Origin: Pseudogulbenkiania ferrooxidans 2002
Lineage (GTDB): Bacteria; Pseudomonadota; Gammaproteobacteria; Burkholderiales; Chromobacteriaceae
Direction: 5' to 3'
Length of the DNA stretch: 64,000 nucleotides
Assembly (NCBI RefSeq): GCF_000174355.1
Contig: NZ_ACIS01000005.1
Span: forward strand, 331,780 to 395,779
Part shown: positions 8,990-17,977 of the stretch, piece after piece
Numbering within the stretch: the stretch's first letter is position 1
Layout of the letters: each line of letters starts with the position of its first letter
Notes under the pieces: model-generated
The model's database searches: none
What the model saw: only the letters and a program-made list of their open reading frames with translations
What the model was told of the DNA's origin: nothing
Translations under genes and position numbers: made by a program

Positions 8990-10519
8990 TCAACCACCGT
9001 GTCCGTGAACTTTGGGGAAGCGCGCCATTGCTTCGAGCGTGTCGAGCTCGATGTGGTTGCGCATGTATTTCTGGCTGGCATCCTGGAAGGGTTGGAAGTC
9101 CCACGCCTTGCGTTGCCCCATCGTTTGCGCCTCGTAGTGGAAGCGCCGGCGTTGCTGGCTGGCCAAAACTTCCTGATGCAGCGCGGGCAGGTCCCAGCGT
9201 TCGGCCACCTCCCGGCGCAGGGCGTGCATGCGGTCGGCCTGGCTCGGGTCGTCCGCCAGATTGTTTCGCTCCAGCGGATCCACGCGCAGATCGTACAACT
9301 GGTCCAGATCGACGGGGCTGTGAATGTACTTGAAGCCGCCGCGCCGGATCATCACGAGCGGGGCGATGGCACCTTCGCCGAGGTATTCGCCGATGACTTC
9401 ATCGTGCCCGCCTTGCCCGGCGAGATGAGGCCACAGGCTGCGCCCGTCGAGGGGTTCTGGGGGGGCGGGGCTATCGCCGTCATGCGCGAGGTCCACCAGC
9501 GTGGGCAGTATGTCGGTCAGCGAGACCGAGGCGCCGACACGGCCGGCAGGGAAGCGTGCCGGTGCATTGACGATCAGCGGCACGCGGGCAGCGCCCTCGA
9601 AGAAATTCATCTTGTACCAGAGTCCGCGCTCTCCCAGCATGTCACCATGATCCGCCAGCAGGATGACGATGGTGTCGTCGGCCTGACCGGTCTGCAGCAG
9701 GGCGTCCAGCACCGCGCCGATCTGGTCGTCAACGAAGGAGACCGCGCCGTAATAGGCATGTCGGGCATTGCGAATCTGCTCGTCGCTGAGCGGGGTGCTG
9801 TCCATATCGCTGACATAGCGCAGCCGCAGGCTGTGCGGGTCGGCCTTCACGTCAGCCGCCGTGACCTTGGGCATATCGATCTCGTCGTGGCAGTAGCGGT
9901 CCCAGTAGCGCTGCGGGATGGCGTACGGATCGTGCGGGTGGGTCAGCGAGACCACCATGCAGAACGGCCGCGGGTCGTTGCCGCGGGCGAGGTCGAACAG
10001 CTTCTGCCGCGCGGCGAACACCACCTCCTCATCGAAATCGAGCTGGTTGGTCCGCACGCAGACGCCGGCATCGATCACCGAGCCCATATTGTGATACCAG
10101 CTGGGACGCACTTCGGGCTGCGTCCAGTCCGGCGTCCAACCGAAGTCGGCAGGGTAGATGTCGGTGGTCAGGCGATCTTCAAAACCGTGCAGCTGGTCGG
10201 CGCCACAGAAATGCATTTTCCCGGAGAGGATGGTGTGGTAGCCGGCATGGCGCAGGTAGTGGCCGAAGGTCAGGACTTCCGACGGCAATTCCGATGCATT
10301 GTCGTAGCCGTGGATGCGCGAGGGAAGCTTGCCGGACATGAATACGTAGCGGGCAGGTGCGCACAGCGGGCTGTTGGTGTAGGCCGAATCGAACACCACC
10401 CCGGAGTGGGCCAGTTTGTCGATGTTGGGGGTTTGGCAGACGGTATTGCCGTAGGCGGCCAAAGCGCCCGGCGTCAATTGGTCGGCCATCAGAATCAGGA
10501 TGTTGGGTTTCTTGCTCAC
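8990..10519 (-). CDS. betC: Choline-sulfatase
   Basis: 509 residues, the normal BetC size. It hydrolyses choline-O-sulfate to choline and sulfate. It has the alkaline-phosphatase-superfamily opening NILILMADQLTPGAL with the metal-binding Asp, and the sulfatase signature CAPARYVFMSGKLPSRIHG, whose Cys (about residue 53) is the site of formylglycine conversion (CxPxR). Further metal and sulfate ligands are in SLTHPHDPY and LLADHGDMLGERGLWYK. GTG at 10519 is preferred over ATG at 10537 because AAGGGAG sits six bases before it and the ATG has no ribosome site. No signal peptide, so cytoplasmic. First gene of the unit betC-choX-ClC, divergent from its LysR regulator. Confidence 0.93.
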   Translation of the reverse strand: MSKKPNILILMADQLTPGALAAYGNTVCQTPNIDKLAHSGVVFDSAYTNSPLCAPARYVFMSGKLPSRIHGYDNASELPSEVLTFGHYLRHAGYHTILSGKMHFCGADQLHGFEDRLTTDIYPADFGWTPDWTQPEVRPSWYHNMGSVIDAGVCVRTNQLDFDEEVVFAARQKLFDLARGNDPRPFCMVVSLTHPHDPYAIPQRYWDRYCHDEIDMPKVTAADVKADPHSLRLRYVSDMDSTPLSDEQIRNARHAYYGAVSFVDDQIGAVLDALLQTGQADDTIVILLADHGDMLGERGLWYKMNFFEGAARVPLIVNAPARFPAGRVGASVSLTDILPTLVDLAHDGDSPAPPEPLDGRSLWPHLAGQGGHDEVIGEYLGEGAIAPLVMIRRGGFKYIHSPVDLDQLYDLRVDPLERNNLADDPSQADRMHALRREVAERWDLPALHQEVLASQQRRRFHYEAQTMGQRKAWDFQPFQDASQKYMRNHIELDTLEAMARFPKVHGHGG

Positions 10520-10624
10520 GACGCGCTCCCTTGTCATTGGCTTGGCTTATGCTTGGAAACAATGTAGCGTCTGATAACAACCGTGTGAACGCTATAAAAT
10601 GATATGAAGGCATAAGATAACGAT
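10520..10624. promoter_or_regulatory. Divergent promoter region betC / LysR regulator
   Basis: The gap between the two divergent genes. It contains the AT-rich stretch ending GCTATAAAATGATATG and a widely spaced inverted pair CTTATGC (10546-10552) and GCATAAG (10610-10616). LysR-type regulators of divergent targets normally bind here. Which bases form the operator is uncertain. Confidence 0.4.
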
Positions 10625-11569
10625 ATGGCAAAACCATCCCGGCTTCCGGCCTTGCACACCTTGCTCTATTTCGAAGCGGCCGCGCGCCACCTCAATTTCA
10701 CGGCGGCGGCGGCCGAGCTTGGCAGCACGCAGCCGGCGGTCAGCTTGCGCGTGGGGCAATTGGAAAGCGAACTCGGCGTCCCCTTGTTCACGCGGCGCCA
10801 TCGCGGAGTGAGCCTGACGGCGGACGGAGCGCGTCTCTTCGAAGCGGTGCGTCAGGGGCTGGACCTGATCGGGGAAGTGACCGGGGAGATACTGGCGCGC
10901 CGGCGCCAGCCCTTGCTCACCCTGGCAACCGACTTCGGTTTTGCCGCCTATTGGTTGATGCCGCGCTTGCCTGCGCTAAGAGAGGAGATGCCGGAGCTGG
11001 AAGTCAGGATCATCACCTCGCAGCAGGCGATCGACCTGCGCGACGAGGTGATCGATGTCGCCATTGCCTTCGGCGAAGGGCACTGGCCGGGCTGCGTGGC
11101 CGAGAAGCTGCTGCCGGAAAGTGTCGTGCCCGTGTGCAGCCCGTCCTTCCTCGCGGCGTCGGACTGGCGGCGCGAGACGATTCCCTGGGCCGAGGTACCC
11201 TTGCTTCACCTGGAGCGTCCCACCCCGGCACGTTGGATGGACTGGCCCGACTGGTTCCAGCGGCATCGGCTGCCCGATCATCATCCGGGGCACGACCTGA
11301 CCTTCAACAATTATCCCTTGGTGCTTCAGGCCGCCATGAGCGGACAGGGCGTGGCCTTGGGCTGGCTGCCGCTGGTGCAGGATCTGCTGGCAGGTGGACA
11401 ACTGGTCAGTCTGGTCGATGCGCCGATCACGACGCCGCGCGGCTATTTTTTGGTGCTGCGGGAGTCGACCCGATTGACGGGCGTAATTGGGCGTTTCCGA
11501 CGCTGGGCGCGTGAGGTGTGCGCGAATGGCACTCAGGAACAGGCTGGGCCGGGCGGTACATCCGCATAG
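10625..11569 (+). CDS. LysR-type regulator of choline-sulfate utilisation
   Basis: 314 residues. It has an N-terminal winged HTH (LHTLLYFEAAARHLNFTAAA to about residue 65, with the recognition helix in STQPAVSLRVGQLE) and a LysR substrate-binding domain (GcvA-like, with DLRDEVIDVAIAFGEG). It lies divergent from betC, the arrangement known for dedicated choline-sulfate regulators, and probably senses choline sulfate or choline to activate betC-choX. ATG at 10625 has only a poor ribosome site (AAGATAACG). Family assignment is certain; the effector is inferred from context. Confidence 0.85.
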   Translation: MAKPSRLPALHTLLYFEAAARHLNFTAAAAELGSTQPAVSLRVGQLESELGVPLFTRRHRGVSLTADGARLFEAVRQGLDLIGEVTGEILARRRQPLLTLATDFGFAAYWLMPRLPALREEMPELEVRIITSQQAIDLRDEVIDVAIAFGEGHWPGCVAEKLLPESVVPVCSPSFLAASDWRRETIPWAEVPLLHLERPTPARWMDWPDWFQRHRLPDHHPGHDLTFNNYPLVLQAAMSGQGVALGWLPLVQDLLAGGQLVSLVDAPITTPRGYFLVLRESTRLTGVIGRFRRWAREVCANGTQEQAGPGGTSA

Positions 11570-11650
11570 GGTGACGACAAGAGGTCAGGCAGGCGGGGAG
11601 CTGGCTCGCGAAACCGGGCGGAGCCGTCGGCGTGGTCGACACGCCGCATC

Positions 11651-11684
11651 AAAACGGCCCGGCAGCCGCCTTCGGGTGCCGGGC
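11651..11684 (-). terminator. Intrinsic terminator of the fds operon
   Basis: Read on the minus strand, GCCCGGCA (11684-11677) pairs with TGCCGGGC (11664-11657) around a 12-base loop, followed by CGTTTT. It lies 23 bp beyond the fdsD stop codon and ends the formate dehydrogenase transcript. Confidence 0.75.
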
Positions 11685-11707
11685 GTTGGGGCTACCCGCT
11701 CGGGCGA

Positions 11708-11932
11708 TCAGACCTTCCAGTCGTCATCGGCCTGCAGTGCTTCGAGTACGATCCCGCTCAATTCAGCACCGTCGCCTTGCTGCAGGTACTGCTGCAGTTC
11801 GCGGCGCATGCGCGGTTCCCAGAAGCGTTTGATGTGTTGCGAAATGCCCGCGAGGGCTTCCTGGCGATCCGGCATGGCCTCGAAGAAGCTGCCGATCTGG
11901 TTGGCCATGCGGGTCAGGTGATGTGTATCCAT
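11708..11932 (-). CDS. fdsD: Formate dehydrogenase delta subunit
   Basis: 74 residues, the usual small size of FdsD. The tract MANQIGSFFEAMPDRQEALA followed by HIKRFWEPRMRRELQQYL is the family hallmark. FdsD belongs to the soluble NAD+-dependent formate dehydrogenase complex, where it is needed for the active enzyme although it binds no cofactor. It is the last gene of the operon, starting 15 bases after fdhD. No TTG/GTG alternative is needed; ATG at 11932 begins MDTHHLTRMANQ. Confidence 0.9.
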   Translation of the reverse strand: MDTHHLTRMANQIGSFFEAMPDRQEALAGISQHIKRFWEPRMRRELQQYLQQGDGAELSGIVLEALQADDDWKV

Positions 11933-11947
11933 GGTGCATTCTCGGTT

Positions 11948-12793
11948 TCAATCGGAGGAGCGTGGGAGCGGGGCGACGATACGTTCGGCATGGCTATAGG
12001 CGACCCAGCGCTCGGGGCGGGCAAAGCCGATCAGGCACAGGCCGGCCTGTTGGGCAAGGTCCACCGCGAGCCGGGTCGGAGCCGAAATCGCCACCAGGGT
12101 GGAGAAGCCGGCGGTCACGGTTTTTTGCACCATTTCCATGCTGGCGCGACTGGTGACCACCATGAAGCCATCGCGCTCGGCGGGGTGCGAGGCCAAGGCC
12201 GCACCGATCAGTTTGTCGAGGGCGTTGTGGCGGCCGACGTCTTCACGCAACAAACGCAGCTCGCCGCTGTCGTCGCACCAGGCGGCGGCGTGCGTCGCCC
12301 CGGTAACTTGCTGCAGTGCCTGATGCCGGCGCAACCCGGTCAGGGCACGCCGCACCGCCTCGGCATCCAGCGTTCGCGGCTGCGCCAGAGGCCGCAAGGG
12401 ACGAATGGCGCGCGCCAGGCTTTCGGTCCCGCATAACCCGCAGCCGGTGCGGCCGGTGAGGTTGCGGCGCATTTCCTTGAGCCGGGCGAAGCAGCCGGCG
12501 GCAATCTCGAGCTTGACCGTGATGCCGTCGCAGCCCGTCTCCACCTGGATGTCGAACACTTCTTTCGGCGTGTCGACGATGCCCTCGCTGACGGCAAAAC
12601 CCAGCGCGAAGTCTTCCAGGTCGAGCGGAGTCGCCAGCATCACCGCGTGCGAGATGCCGTTGAACTCCAGCGCCACCGGAATTTCTTCGGCCAAGGTGTC
12701 GAGGCTATCGGCCACCACCCCGTTTTGCCAGGTTTGCACCTGACGGGTGGTGGCGCCGCTGGGGCTAGGTGAGGACTCGGGCGCCCCCATCAT
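11948..12793 (-). CDS. fdhD: Formate dehydrogenase sulfurtransferase FdhD (FdsC)
   Basis: 281 residues. FdhD passes sulfur from a cysteine desulfurase to the bis-MGD molybdenum cofactor before its insertion into formate dehydrogenase. Diagnostic motifs are the GRTGCGLCGTESLARA loop with the sulfur-relay CxxC cysteines (about residues 130-134), LREDVGRHNALDKLIG, and VVTSRASMEMVQK. The start ATGATG overlaps the fdsA stop TGA, so translation is coupled to the catalytic subunit. In Cupriavidus the same gene is called fdsC. Cytoplasmic. Confidence 0.93.
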   Translation of the reverse strand: MMGAPESSPSPSGATTRQVQTWQNGVVADSLDTLAEEIPVALEFNGISHAVMLATPLDLEDFALGFAVSEGIVDTPKEVFDIQVETGCDGITVKLEIAAGCFARLKEMRRNLTGRTGCGLCGTESLARAIRPLRPLAQPRTLDAEAVRRALTGLRRHQALQQVTGATHAAAWCDDSGELRLLREDVGRHNALDKLIGAALASHPAERDGFMVVTSRASMEMVQKTVTAGFSTLVAISAPTRLAVDLAQQAGLCLIGFARPERWVAYSHAERIVAPLPRSSD

Positions 12794-15642
12794 GCCTTGC
12801 CTTCTCCAGCCTGCTCGAGCAGTTCGAGCTGGGTCTGGTTGAAGCGCTGGTAGCTTTGCTGCCACTCGGACGGCTGCGTTACCGGCAGCACCTGCACCGC
12901 AGTCACCTTGTATTCCGGACAGTTGGTGGCCCAGTCCGAATTGTCGGTGGTAATCACGTTGGCGCCGGATTCCGGGAAGTGGAAGGTGGTGTACACCACG
13001 CCCGGCTGCATGCGCTCGCTGACCTTGGCGTGCAGCACCGTCTCGCCGGCACGGCTGGTCACCGCCACGCTGTCGCCATCCTTGATGCCGCGCTCCTCTG
13101 CATCGTGCGGATGAATCTCCAGCACGTCTTCCGGATGCCACATGCTGTTGGCGGTGCGGCGGGTCTGGGCACCGACGTTGTACTGCGACAGGATGCGGCC
13201 GGTGGTGAGGATCAGCGGGAAGCGCCGGTTCACCTTTTCATCGGTGGCGATGTACTGGGTCACGAAGAACTTGCCCTTGCCGCGCACGAAACCGTCGATG
13301 TGCATGGTCGGGGTGCCATCCGGCGCGTCGTCGTTGCACGGCCACTGCACGCTGCCGTGCTTGTCGATCTTCTCGTAGCTGACACCGGCAAAGCTCGGTG
13401 TCAGACGGGCGATCTCGTCCATGATCTGTGACGGATGAGTGTAGTCCATCTTCAGACCCAGGGCGTTGGCCAAGAGCTGGGTGACTTCCCAGTCGGCGTA
13501 CTTGGCCAAGGGTTTCATCACCTGACGCACGCGCGAGATGCGGCGCTCGGCGTTGGTGAAGGTGCCGTCCTTCTCCAGGAACGAGGAGCCGGGCAGGAAC
13601 ACGTGAGCGTACTTGGCGGTTTCGTTAAGGAAGATGTCCTGCACCACGATGCATTCCATCGCCGACAGCGCGGCGGTGACGTGCTGGGTGTTCGGGTCGG
13701 ACTGCACGATGTCCTCGCCTTCGCAGTACAGGCCCATGAAGCTGCCCGAGAGCGCGGCGTCGAACATGTTAGGGATGCGCAGGCCCGGCTCCGGGTCCAG
13801 CGTCACGCCCCAGGCGTCTTCGAACAGGTGGCGCGTGGCGTCGTCGGAAATGTGGCGGTAGCCCGGCAGTTCGTGCGGGAAGGACCCCATGTCGCACGAG
13901 CCCTGCACGTTGTTCTGGCCGCGCAGCGGGTTGACGCCGACGCCTTCGCGGCCGATGTTGCCGGTGGCCATCGCCAGGTTGGCGATGCCGATCACCATGG
14001 TGGAACCCTGGCTGTGCTCGGTGACGCCGAGACCGTAGTAGATCGACGCGTTGCCGCCGGTGGCATACAGCCGCGCGGCGCCGCGTACCAGCTCGGCCGG
14101 CACGCCGGTGATCTCGGCGGTGGCTTCCGGCGAGTTTTCCGGCTTGGCGACGAAATCTTTCCAGTCGTGGAAGGATTTCTCTTCGCAGCGCTCGGCGATG
14201 AAGTCGTCGGCCAGCAGCCCTTCGGTGACGATGACGTGCGCCAGCGCGGTGATCATCGCCACGTTGGTGCCGGGTTTCAGCGGCAGATGGTAGTCGGCCT
14301 TGATGTGCGGGCTGTTGATCAGATCGATCTGGCGCGGGTCGATCACGATCAATTTGGCGCCCTCGCGCAGGCGCTTTTTCATGCGCGAACCGAACACCGG
14401 GTGGGCATCGGTGGGGTTGGCGCCGATCACCAGGACCACGTCGGTCTGTTCGATCGACTTGAAGGTCTGGGTGCCGGCCGAGGTGCCGTAGGTCTGGCCC
14501 AGGCCGTAGCCGGTGGGCGAGTGGCAGACGCGGGCGCAGGTGTCGACGTTGTTGTTGCCGAAGCCGGCGCGGATCAGCTTCTGCACCAGATAGGTTTCTT
14601 CGTTGGTGCAGCGGCTGGAGGTGATGCCGCCGATGGAATCCTTGCCGTACTTGGCCTGCAGGCGCTTGAACTCGCTGGCGGCGTAGGCAATCGCCTCATC
14701 CCAGCTCACTTCGCGCCACGGGTCGGTGATCTTGCTGCGGATCATCGGCTTGGTGATGCGGTCTGGGTGGGTGGCGTAGCCCCAGGCGAAGCGGCCCTTG
14801 ACGCAGGCATGGCCTTCGTTGGCCTTACCGTCTTTCCACGGCGTCATGCGTACTACCTGGTTGCCCTTCATCTCGGCCTTGAAACCGCAGCCGACACCGC
14901 AGTAGGCGCAGGTGGTGATCTTGCTGTGTTCCGGCTGGCCGAACTGGATGACCGATTTTTCCTGCAGCGTGGCGGTCGGGCAGGCGTCGACGCAGGCGCC
15001 GCAGGAGACGCACTCGGACTCCATGAAAGCTTCGCTCTGGCCCGGCGACACGCGAGACTCGAAGCCGCGGCCGGAGATGGTCAGCGCGAAGGTGCCCTGG
15101 GTCTCCTCGCAGGCGCGCACGCAGCGGTTGCAGACGATGCACTTGGACGGGTCGTAGCTGAAGTAGGGGTTGGATTCGTCCTTCGGGCTGTCCAGGTGGT
15201 TTTCGCCGGCCAGGCCGTAGCGGACCTCGCGCAGGCCGGTGACACCGGCCATGTCCTGCAGTTCGCAGTTGCCGTTGGCCGAACAGGTCAGGCAGTCGAG
15301 CGGGTGGTCGGAAATGTACAGCTCCATCACACCCTTGCGCAGGCTTTGCAGTTTGTCGCTCTGGGTGCGGACTACCATGCCGGCCTCGGCCGGGGTGGTA
15401 CAGGAGGCGGGAAAGCCACGCCGGCCTTCGATCTCGACCAGGCACAGGCGGCAGGAGCCGAACGGTTCCAGGCTGTCGGTGGCGCACAGTTTGGGCACCA
15501 TGGTGCCGGCTTCGGCGGCGGCACGCATCAGCGAGGTGCCTTCCGGTACGGTGACCTGCTGGCCGTCGATTTCCAGGGTGACCAGCTTGTCGGAAACGCG
15601 GGCCGGGGTGCCGAAGTCGGTGTCGTGAATCTGAGTGTTCAT
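12790..15642 (-). CDS. fdsA: NAD+-dependent formate dehydrogenase, catalytic alpha subunit
   Basis: 950 residues. It oxidises formate to CO2 at a bis-MGD molybdenum centre. The N-terminal NuoG-like part binds iron-sulfur clusters: 2Fe-2S (Cys53, 64, 67, 81), HPLDCLTCSANGNC (His113, Cys117, 120, 126), and two 4Fe-4S motifs, CIVCNRCVRAC (about 168) and CVSCGACVDAC (about 211). The molybdenum domain begins with CAYCGVGC (about 245). The Mo-ligating Cys373 and catalytic His374 are in RVCHSPTGYG, so this is a cysteine, not selenocysteine, enzyme. ATG at 15642 follows AAGGAACAGACG. It sits 10 bases after fdsB. Confidence 0.96.
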   Translation of the reverse strand: MNTQIHDTDFGTPARVSDKLVTLEIDGQQVTVPEGTSLMRAAAEAGTMVPKLCATDSLEPFGSCRLCLVEIEGRRGFPASCTTPAEAGMVVRTQSDKLQSLRKGVMELYISDHPLDCLTCSANGNCELQDMAGVTGLREVRYGLAGENHLDSPKDESNPYFSYDPSKCIVCNRCVRACEETQGTFALTISGRGFESRVSPGQSEAFMESECVSCGACVDACPTATLQEKSVIQFGQPEHSKITTCAYCGVGCGFKAEMKGNQVVRMTPWKDGKANEGHACVKGRFAWGYATHPDRITKPMIRSKITDPWREVSWDEAIAYAASEFKRLQAKYGKDSIGGITSSRCTNEETYLVQKLIRAGFGNNNVDTCARVCHSPTGYGLGQTYGTSAGTQTFKSIEQTDVVLVIGANPTDAHPVFGSRMKKRLREGAKLIVIDPRQIDLINSPHIKADYHLPLKPGTNVAMITALAHVIVTEGLLADDFIAERCEEKSFHDWKDFVAKPENSPEATAEITGVPAELVRGAARLYATGGNASIYYGLGVTEHSQGSTMVIGIANLAMATGNIGREGVGVNPLRGQNNVQGSCDMGSFPHELPGYRHISDDATRHLFEDAWGVTLDPEPGLRIPNMFDAALSGSFMGLYCEGEDIVQSDPNTQHVTAALSAMECIVVQDIFLNETAKYAHVFLPGSSFLEKDGTFTNAERRISRVRQVMKPLAKYADWEVTQLLANALGLKMDYTHPSQIMDEIARLTPSFAGVSYEKIDKHGSVQWPCNDDAPDGTPTMHIDGFVRGKGKFFVTQYIATDEKVNRRFPLILTTGRILSQYNVGAQTRRTANSMWHPEDVLEIHPHDAEERGIKDGDSVAVTSRAGETVLHAKVSERMQPGVVYTTFHFPESGANVITTDNSDWATNCPEYKVTAVQVLPVTQPSEWQQSYQRFNQTQLELLEQAGEGKA

Positions 15643-15652
15643 CGTCTGTTCC

Positions 15653-17197
15653 TTACTCTGCCGCGTCGTTGGCACCGAAATCTTCGGGGAAATGGTTGAG
15701 TGCCGACAGCACCGGGTAGGGTGTCATGCCGCCCATCGCGCACAGCGAGCCGTGCAGCATGGTGTCGCACAGGTCGCGCAGCAGGGCGATCTGCTGTGGA
15801 CGTTTTTCATCTTTCTGGATGCGCTGGATCACCTCGACGCCGCGTGTCGAGCCGATGCGGCAGGGCGTGCACTTGCCGCAGGATTCGATGGCGCAGAATT
15901 CCATGGCGTAGCGCGCCTGCTCGACCATGTCGACGGTGTCGTCGAAGGCCACGATGCCGCCGTGGCCGACCACGGCGCCGAGCGCGGCGAAGGCTTCGTA
16001 ATCGAGCGGGGTGTCGAACTGCGACTCCGGCAGGTAGGCGCCGAGCGGACCGCCCACTTGCACCGCACGGATCGGCCGGCCGGAGGCGCTGCCGCCGCCG
16101 AAATCGTGCAGCAGTTCACGCAAGGTCAGGCCGAAGGCTTTTTCCACCAGGCCGCCGTACTTCAGGTTGCCGGCGAGCTGGAACGGCAGCGTGCCCTTGG
16201 AGCGGCCCATGCCGTAGTCGGCGTAGAACGCGGCACCTCGCGCCAGGATCACCGGCACGCTAGCCAGCGAGATGACGTTGTTGATCACGGTAGGTTGGCC
16301 GAACAAGCCAGAGAGCGCCGGCAGCGGCGGCTTGGCGCGTACCACGCCGCGCTTGCCCTCGAGGCTCTCCAGCATTGCGGTTTCTTCGCCGCAGACGTAG
16401 GCACCGGCGGCCTTGCGCACGTCGAGCTTGAAGCACTTGCCGGAAGCGAGGATGTTCTCGCCGAGGAAGCCGGCGTCTTCGGCCAACCTGATCGCCTGGT
16501 TCAGTACGTCGAAAGAATGCGGGTACTCAGAGCGGACGTAGATGTAACCCTGGGTCGCGCCCACGGCGAGGCCGGCGATGGTCATACCCTCGATCAACAT
16601 GAACGGGTCGTCTTCCATCACCATCCGGTCGGAGTAGGTGCCGGAGTCGCCCTCGTCGGCGTTGCACACCACGTATTTCTGGGCGGCTTCGGCCAGCGCC
16701 ACGGTGCGCCACTTGATGCCGGTCGGGAACGCCGCGCCACCACGGCCGCGCAGACCGGAGTCGAGCACTTCCTGTACGATCGCCGCGCCATCCATGCTCA
16801 GCGCGCGCTTGAGACCGGCAAAGCCTTCATGCGCCTGATAGTCGGCCAGCGACAGCGGGTCGGTGATGCCGACGCGGGCGAAGGTCAGGCGTTCCTGGTT
16901 CTTCAGATAAGGGATGTCCTCGGTCAGGCCGTGGCCGAGCGGGTGTTCCGCGCCGTGGATCAGCGCGTCGAACAGCGCCGCCACGTCGTCGGCCTCGACC
17001 GGGCCGTAGGCGACGCGGCCTTGCGCGGTCTCTACCTCGACCAGCGGTTCGAGCCAGAACAGGCCGCGCGAGCCGTTGCGTACCAGCTCGATGTCGACAC
17101 CTCGGCGCGCTGCCTCGGCGGCGAGGGCGACGGCGGTGTCGTCGGCGCCCAGGGCGAGGGCGGCGGAATCTCTCGGGACAAACAGGCGGATGCTCAT
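15653..17197 (-). CDS. fdsB: NAD+-dependent formate dehydrogenase, beta subunit (FMN, NADH-binding)
   Basis: 514 residues, NuoF-like. It takes electrons from FdsA through a 4Fe-4S cluster to FMN and reduces NAD+. [16 protein letters not shown] (about 148-163) and the Gly-rich CGEETAMLESLEGKRG are the NAD/FMN-binding motifs. ESCGKCTPCRIG binds the 4Fe-4S cluster. The first 90 residues form the short N-terminal extension usual in FdsB. ATG at 17197 follows GGAGG, and its ATGA overlaps the fdsG stop, implying coupled translation. Confidence 0.95.
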   Translation of the reverse strand: MSIRLFVPRDSAALALGADDTAVALAAEAARRGVDIELVRNGSRGLFWLEPLVEVETAQGRVAYGPVEADDVAALFDALIHGAEHPLGHGLTEDIPYLKNQERLTFARVGITDPLSLADYQAHEGFAGLKRALSMDGAAIVQEVLDSGLRGRGGAAFPTGIKWRTVALAEAAQKYVVCNADEGDSGTYSDRMVMEDDPFMLIEGMTIAGLAVGATQGYIYVRSEYPHSFDVLNQAIRLAEDAGFLGENILASGKCFKLDVRKAAGAYVCGEETAMLESLEGKRGVVRAKPPLPALSGLFGQPTVINNVISLASVPVILARGAAFYADYGMGRSKGTLPFQLAGNLKYGGLVEKAFGLTLRELLHDFGGGSASGRPIRAVQVGGPLGAYLPESQFDTPLDYEAFAALGAVVGHGGIVAFDDTVDMVEQARYAMEFCAIESCGKCTPCRIGSTRGVEVIQRIQKDEKRPQQIALLRDLCDTMLHGSLCAMGGMTPYPVLSALNHFPEDFGANDAAE

Positions 17198-17673
17198 TGT
17201 GCCTCCTTCACGTTGGCCAGGAGGCGGTCGAGCTTGGCGGCGTCGACGCGCGAGACCATCTTGTCGTTCAACTGGATGTTCGGGCCGGAGGAGCACAGGC
17301 CCAGGCAGTACACCGGCTCGAGCCCGATGCTTTGATCGGCGCTACGGCCGTGCAGGCTACAGCCCAACACCTGTTCCGCGTGCGCGGTCAGCTCGCGGCT
17401 GCCGCGCGCCTGACAGGCCTCGGCCTGGCAGATCTGCAGCGTGTGCTGCGCTGGCGGTGTGGTGCGGAAATGGTGATAGAACGTGATGACGCCGTGCACT
17501 TCGGCGCGCGACTGGCTGAGCGCCTTGGCGATATCGGCCACCGCCCAGTCCGGAATAAAGCCCAGTGTATCCTGCACGTCATGCAGAATCGGCAGCAAGG
17601 CGCCGGGCTGGTTCTGGTGCGTCTGGAGGATGGCCTGGAGCGACGCGTGCGCCAGGTCTTGTTCGGTCGTCAT
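17194..17673 (-). CDS. fdsG: NAD+-dependent formate dehydrogenase, gamma subunit (2Fe-2S)
   Basis: 159 residues, a NuoE-like thioredoxin-fold protein. The N-terminal helical part contains LLPILHDVQDTLGFIP. The 2Fe-2S cluster ligands are the cysteines in CQAEACQARG and CLGLCSSGP. First gene of fdsG-fdsB-fdsA-fdhD-fdsD, the order known from Cupriavidus necator and Rhodobacter. ATG at 17673 follows CAGGGGATATCCA. Homology begins a few residues after this start, whereas the longer frame upstream has no family similarity. Confidence 0.93.
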   Translation of the reverse strand: MTTEQDLAHASLQAILQTHQNQPGALLPILHDVQDTLGFIPDWAVADIAKALSQSRAEVHGVITFYHHFRTTPPAQHTLQICQAEACQARGSRELTAHAEQVLGCSLHGRSADQSIGLEPVYCLGLCSSGPNIQLNDKMVSRVDAAKLDRLLANVKEAQ

Positions 17674-17977
17674 TGGATATCCCCTGTTGAAAACCTGCTT
17701 CCGATCTTGCTGCCTGCCCCAGTCGGGGCACAGGCGTGGCTCTTCACCCCGTCCGGGGCGCTCGCGACAGATCGTGAACAGATTTTGAGAGCCTGCTCTC
17801 AATCATTCTCGGACATCCTTGATTGTCCCGCTGAAAAGCGCGACCGATCTGTCTGAATCCGACCCCGAATGGTTGGGAACACGCCATTCCATATGCTTCC
17901 AAAAACATAATGAAAGCCGTGATGAGCCGCAGTGTGCTAGGTTATGGGGTGCTTTTCAATATGAACCAGATTGCCGG
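17674..17977. promoter_or_regulatory. Divergent fdsG / fdsR control region with palindrome and direct repeats
   Basis: 304 bp without a gene. A perfect 18-bp dyad TTGAGAG-CCTG-CTCTCAA lies at 17785-17802. Nearer fdsR there is CATATG (17889-17894) and AAAACATAAT at 17901-17910, repeated exactly at 17992-18001 across the fdsR start. These are good candidates for FdsR operators. No clear sigma-54 -24/-12 promoter was seen. Confidence 0.5.

Noticed and set aside
13435..15699. 754-codon plus-strand frame
   Set aside because: Antisense to fdsA throughout; composition is Val/Gly/His/Ala-rich with no domain, typical of shadow frames.
15635..17335. 566-codon plus-strand frame
   Set aside because: Antisense to fdsB, which has all flavin and cluster motifs.
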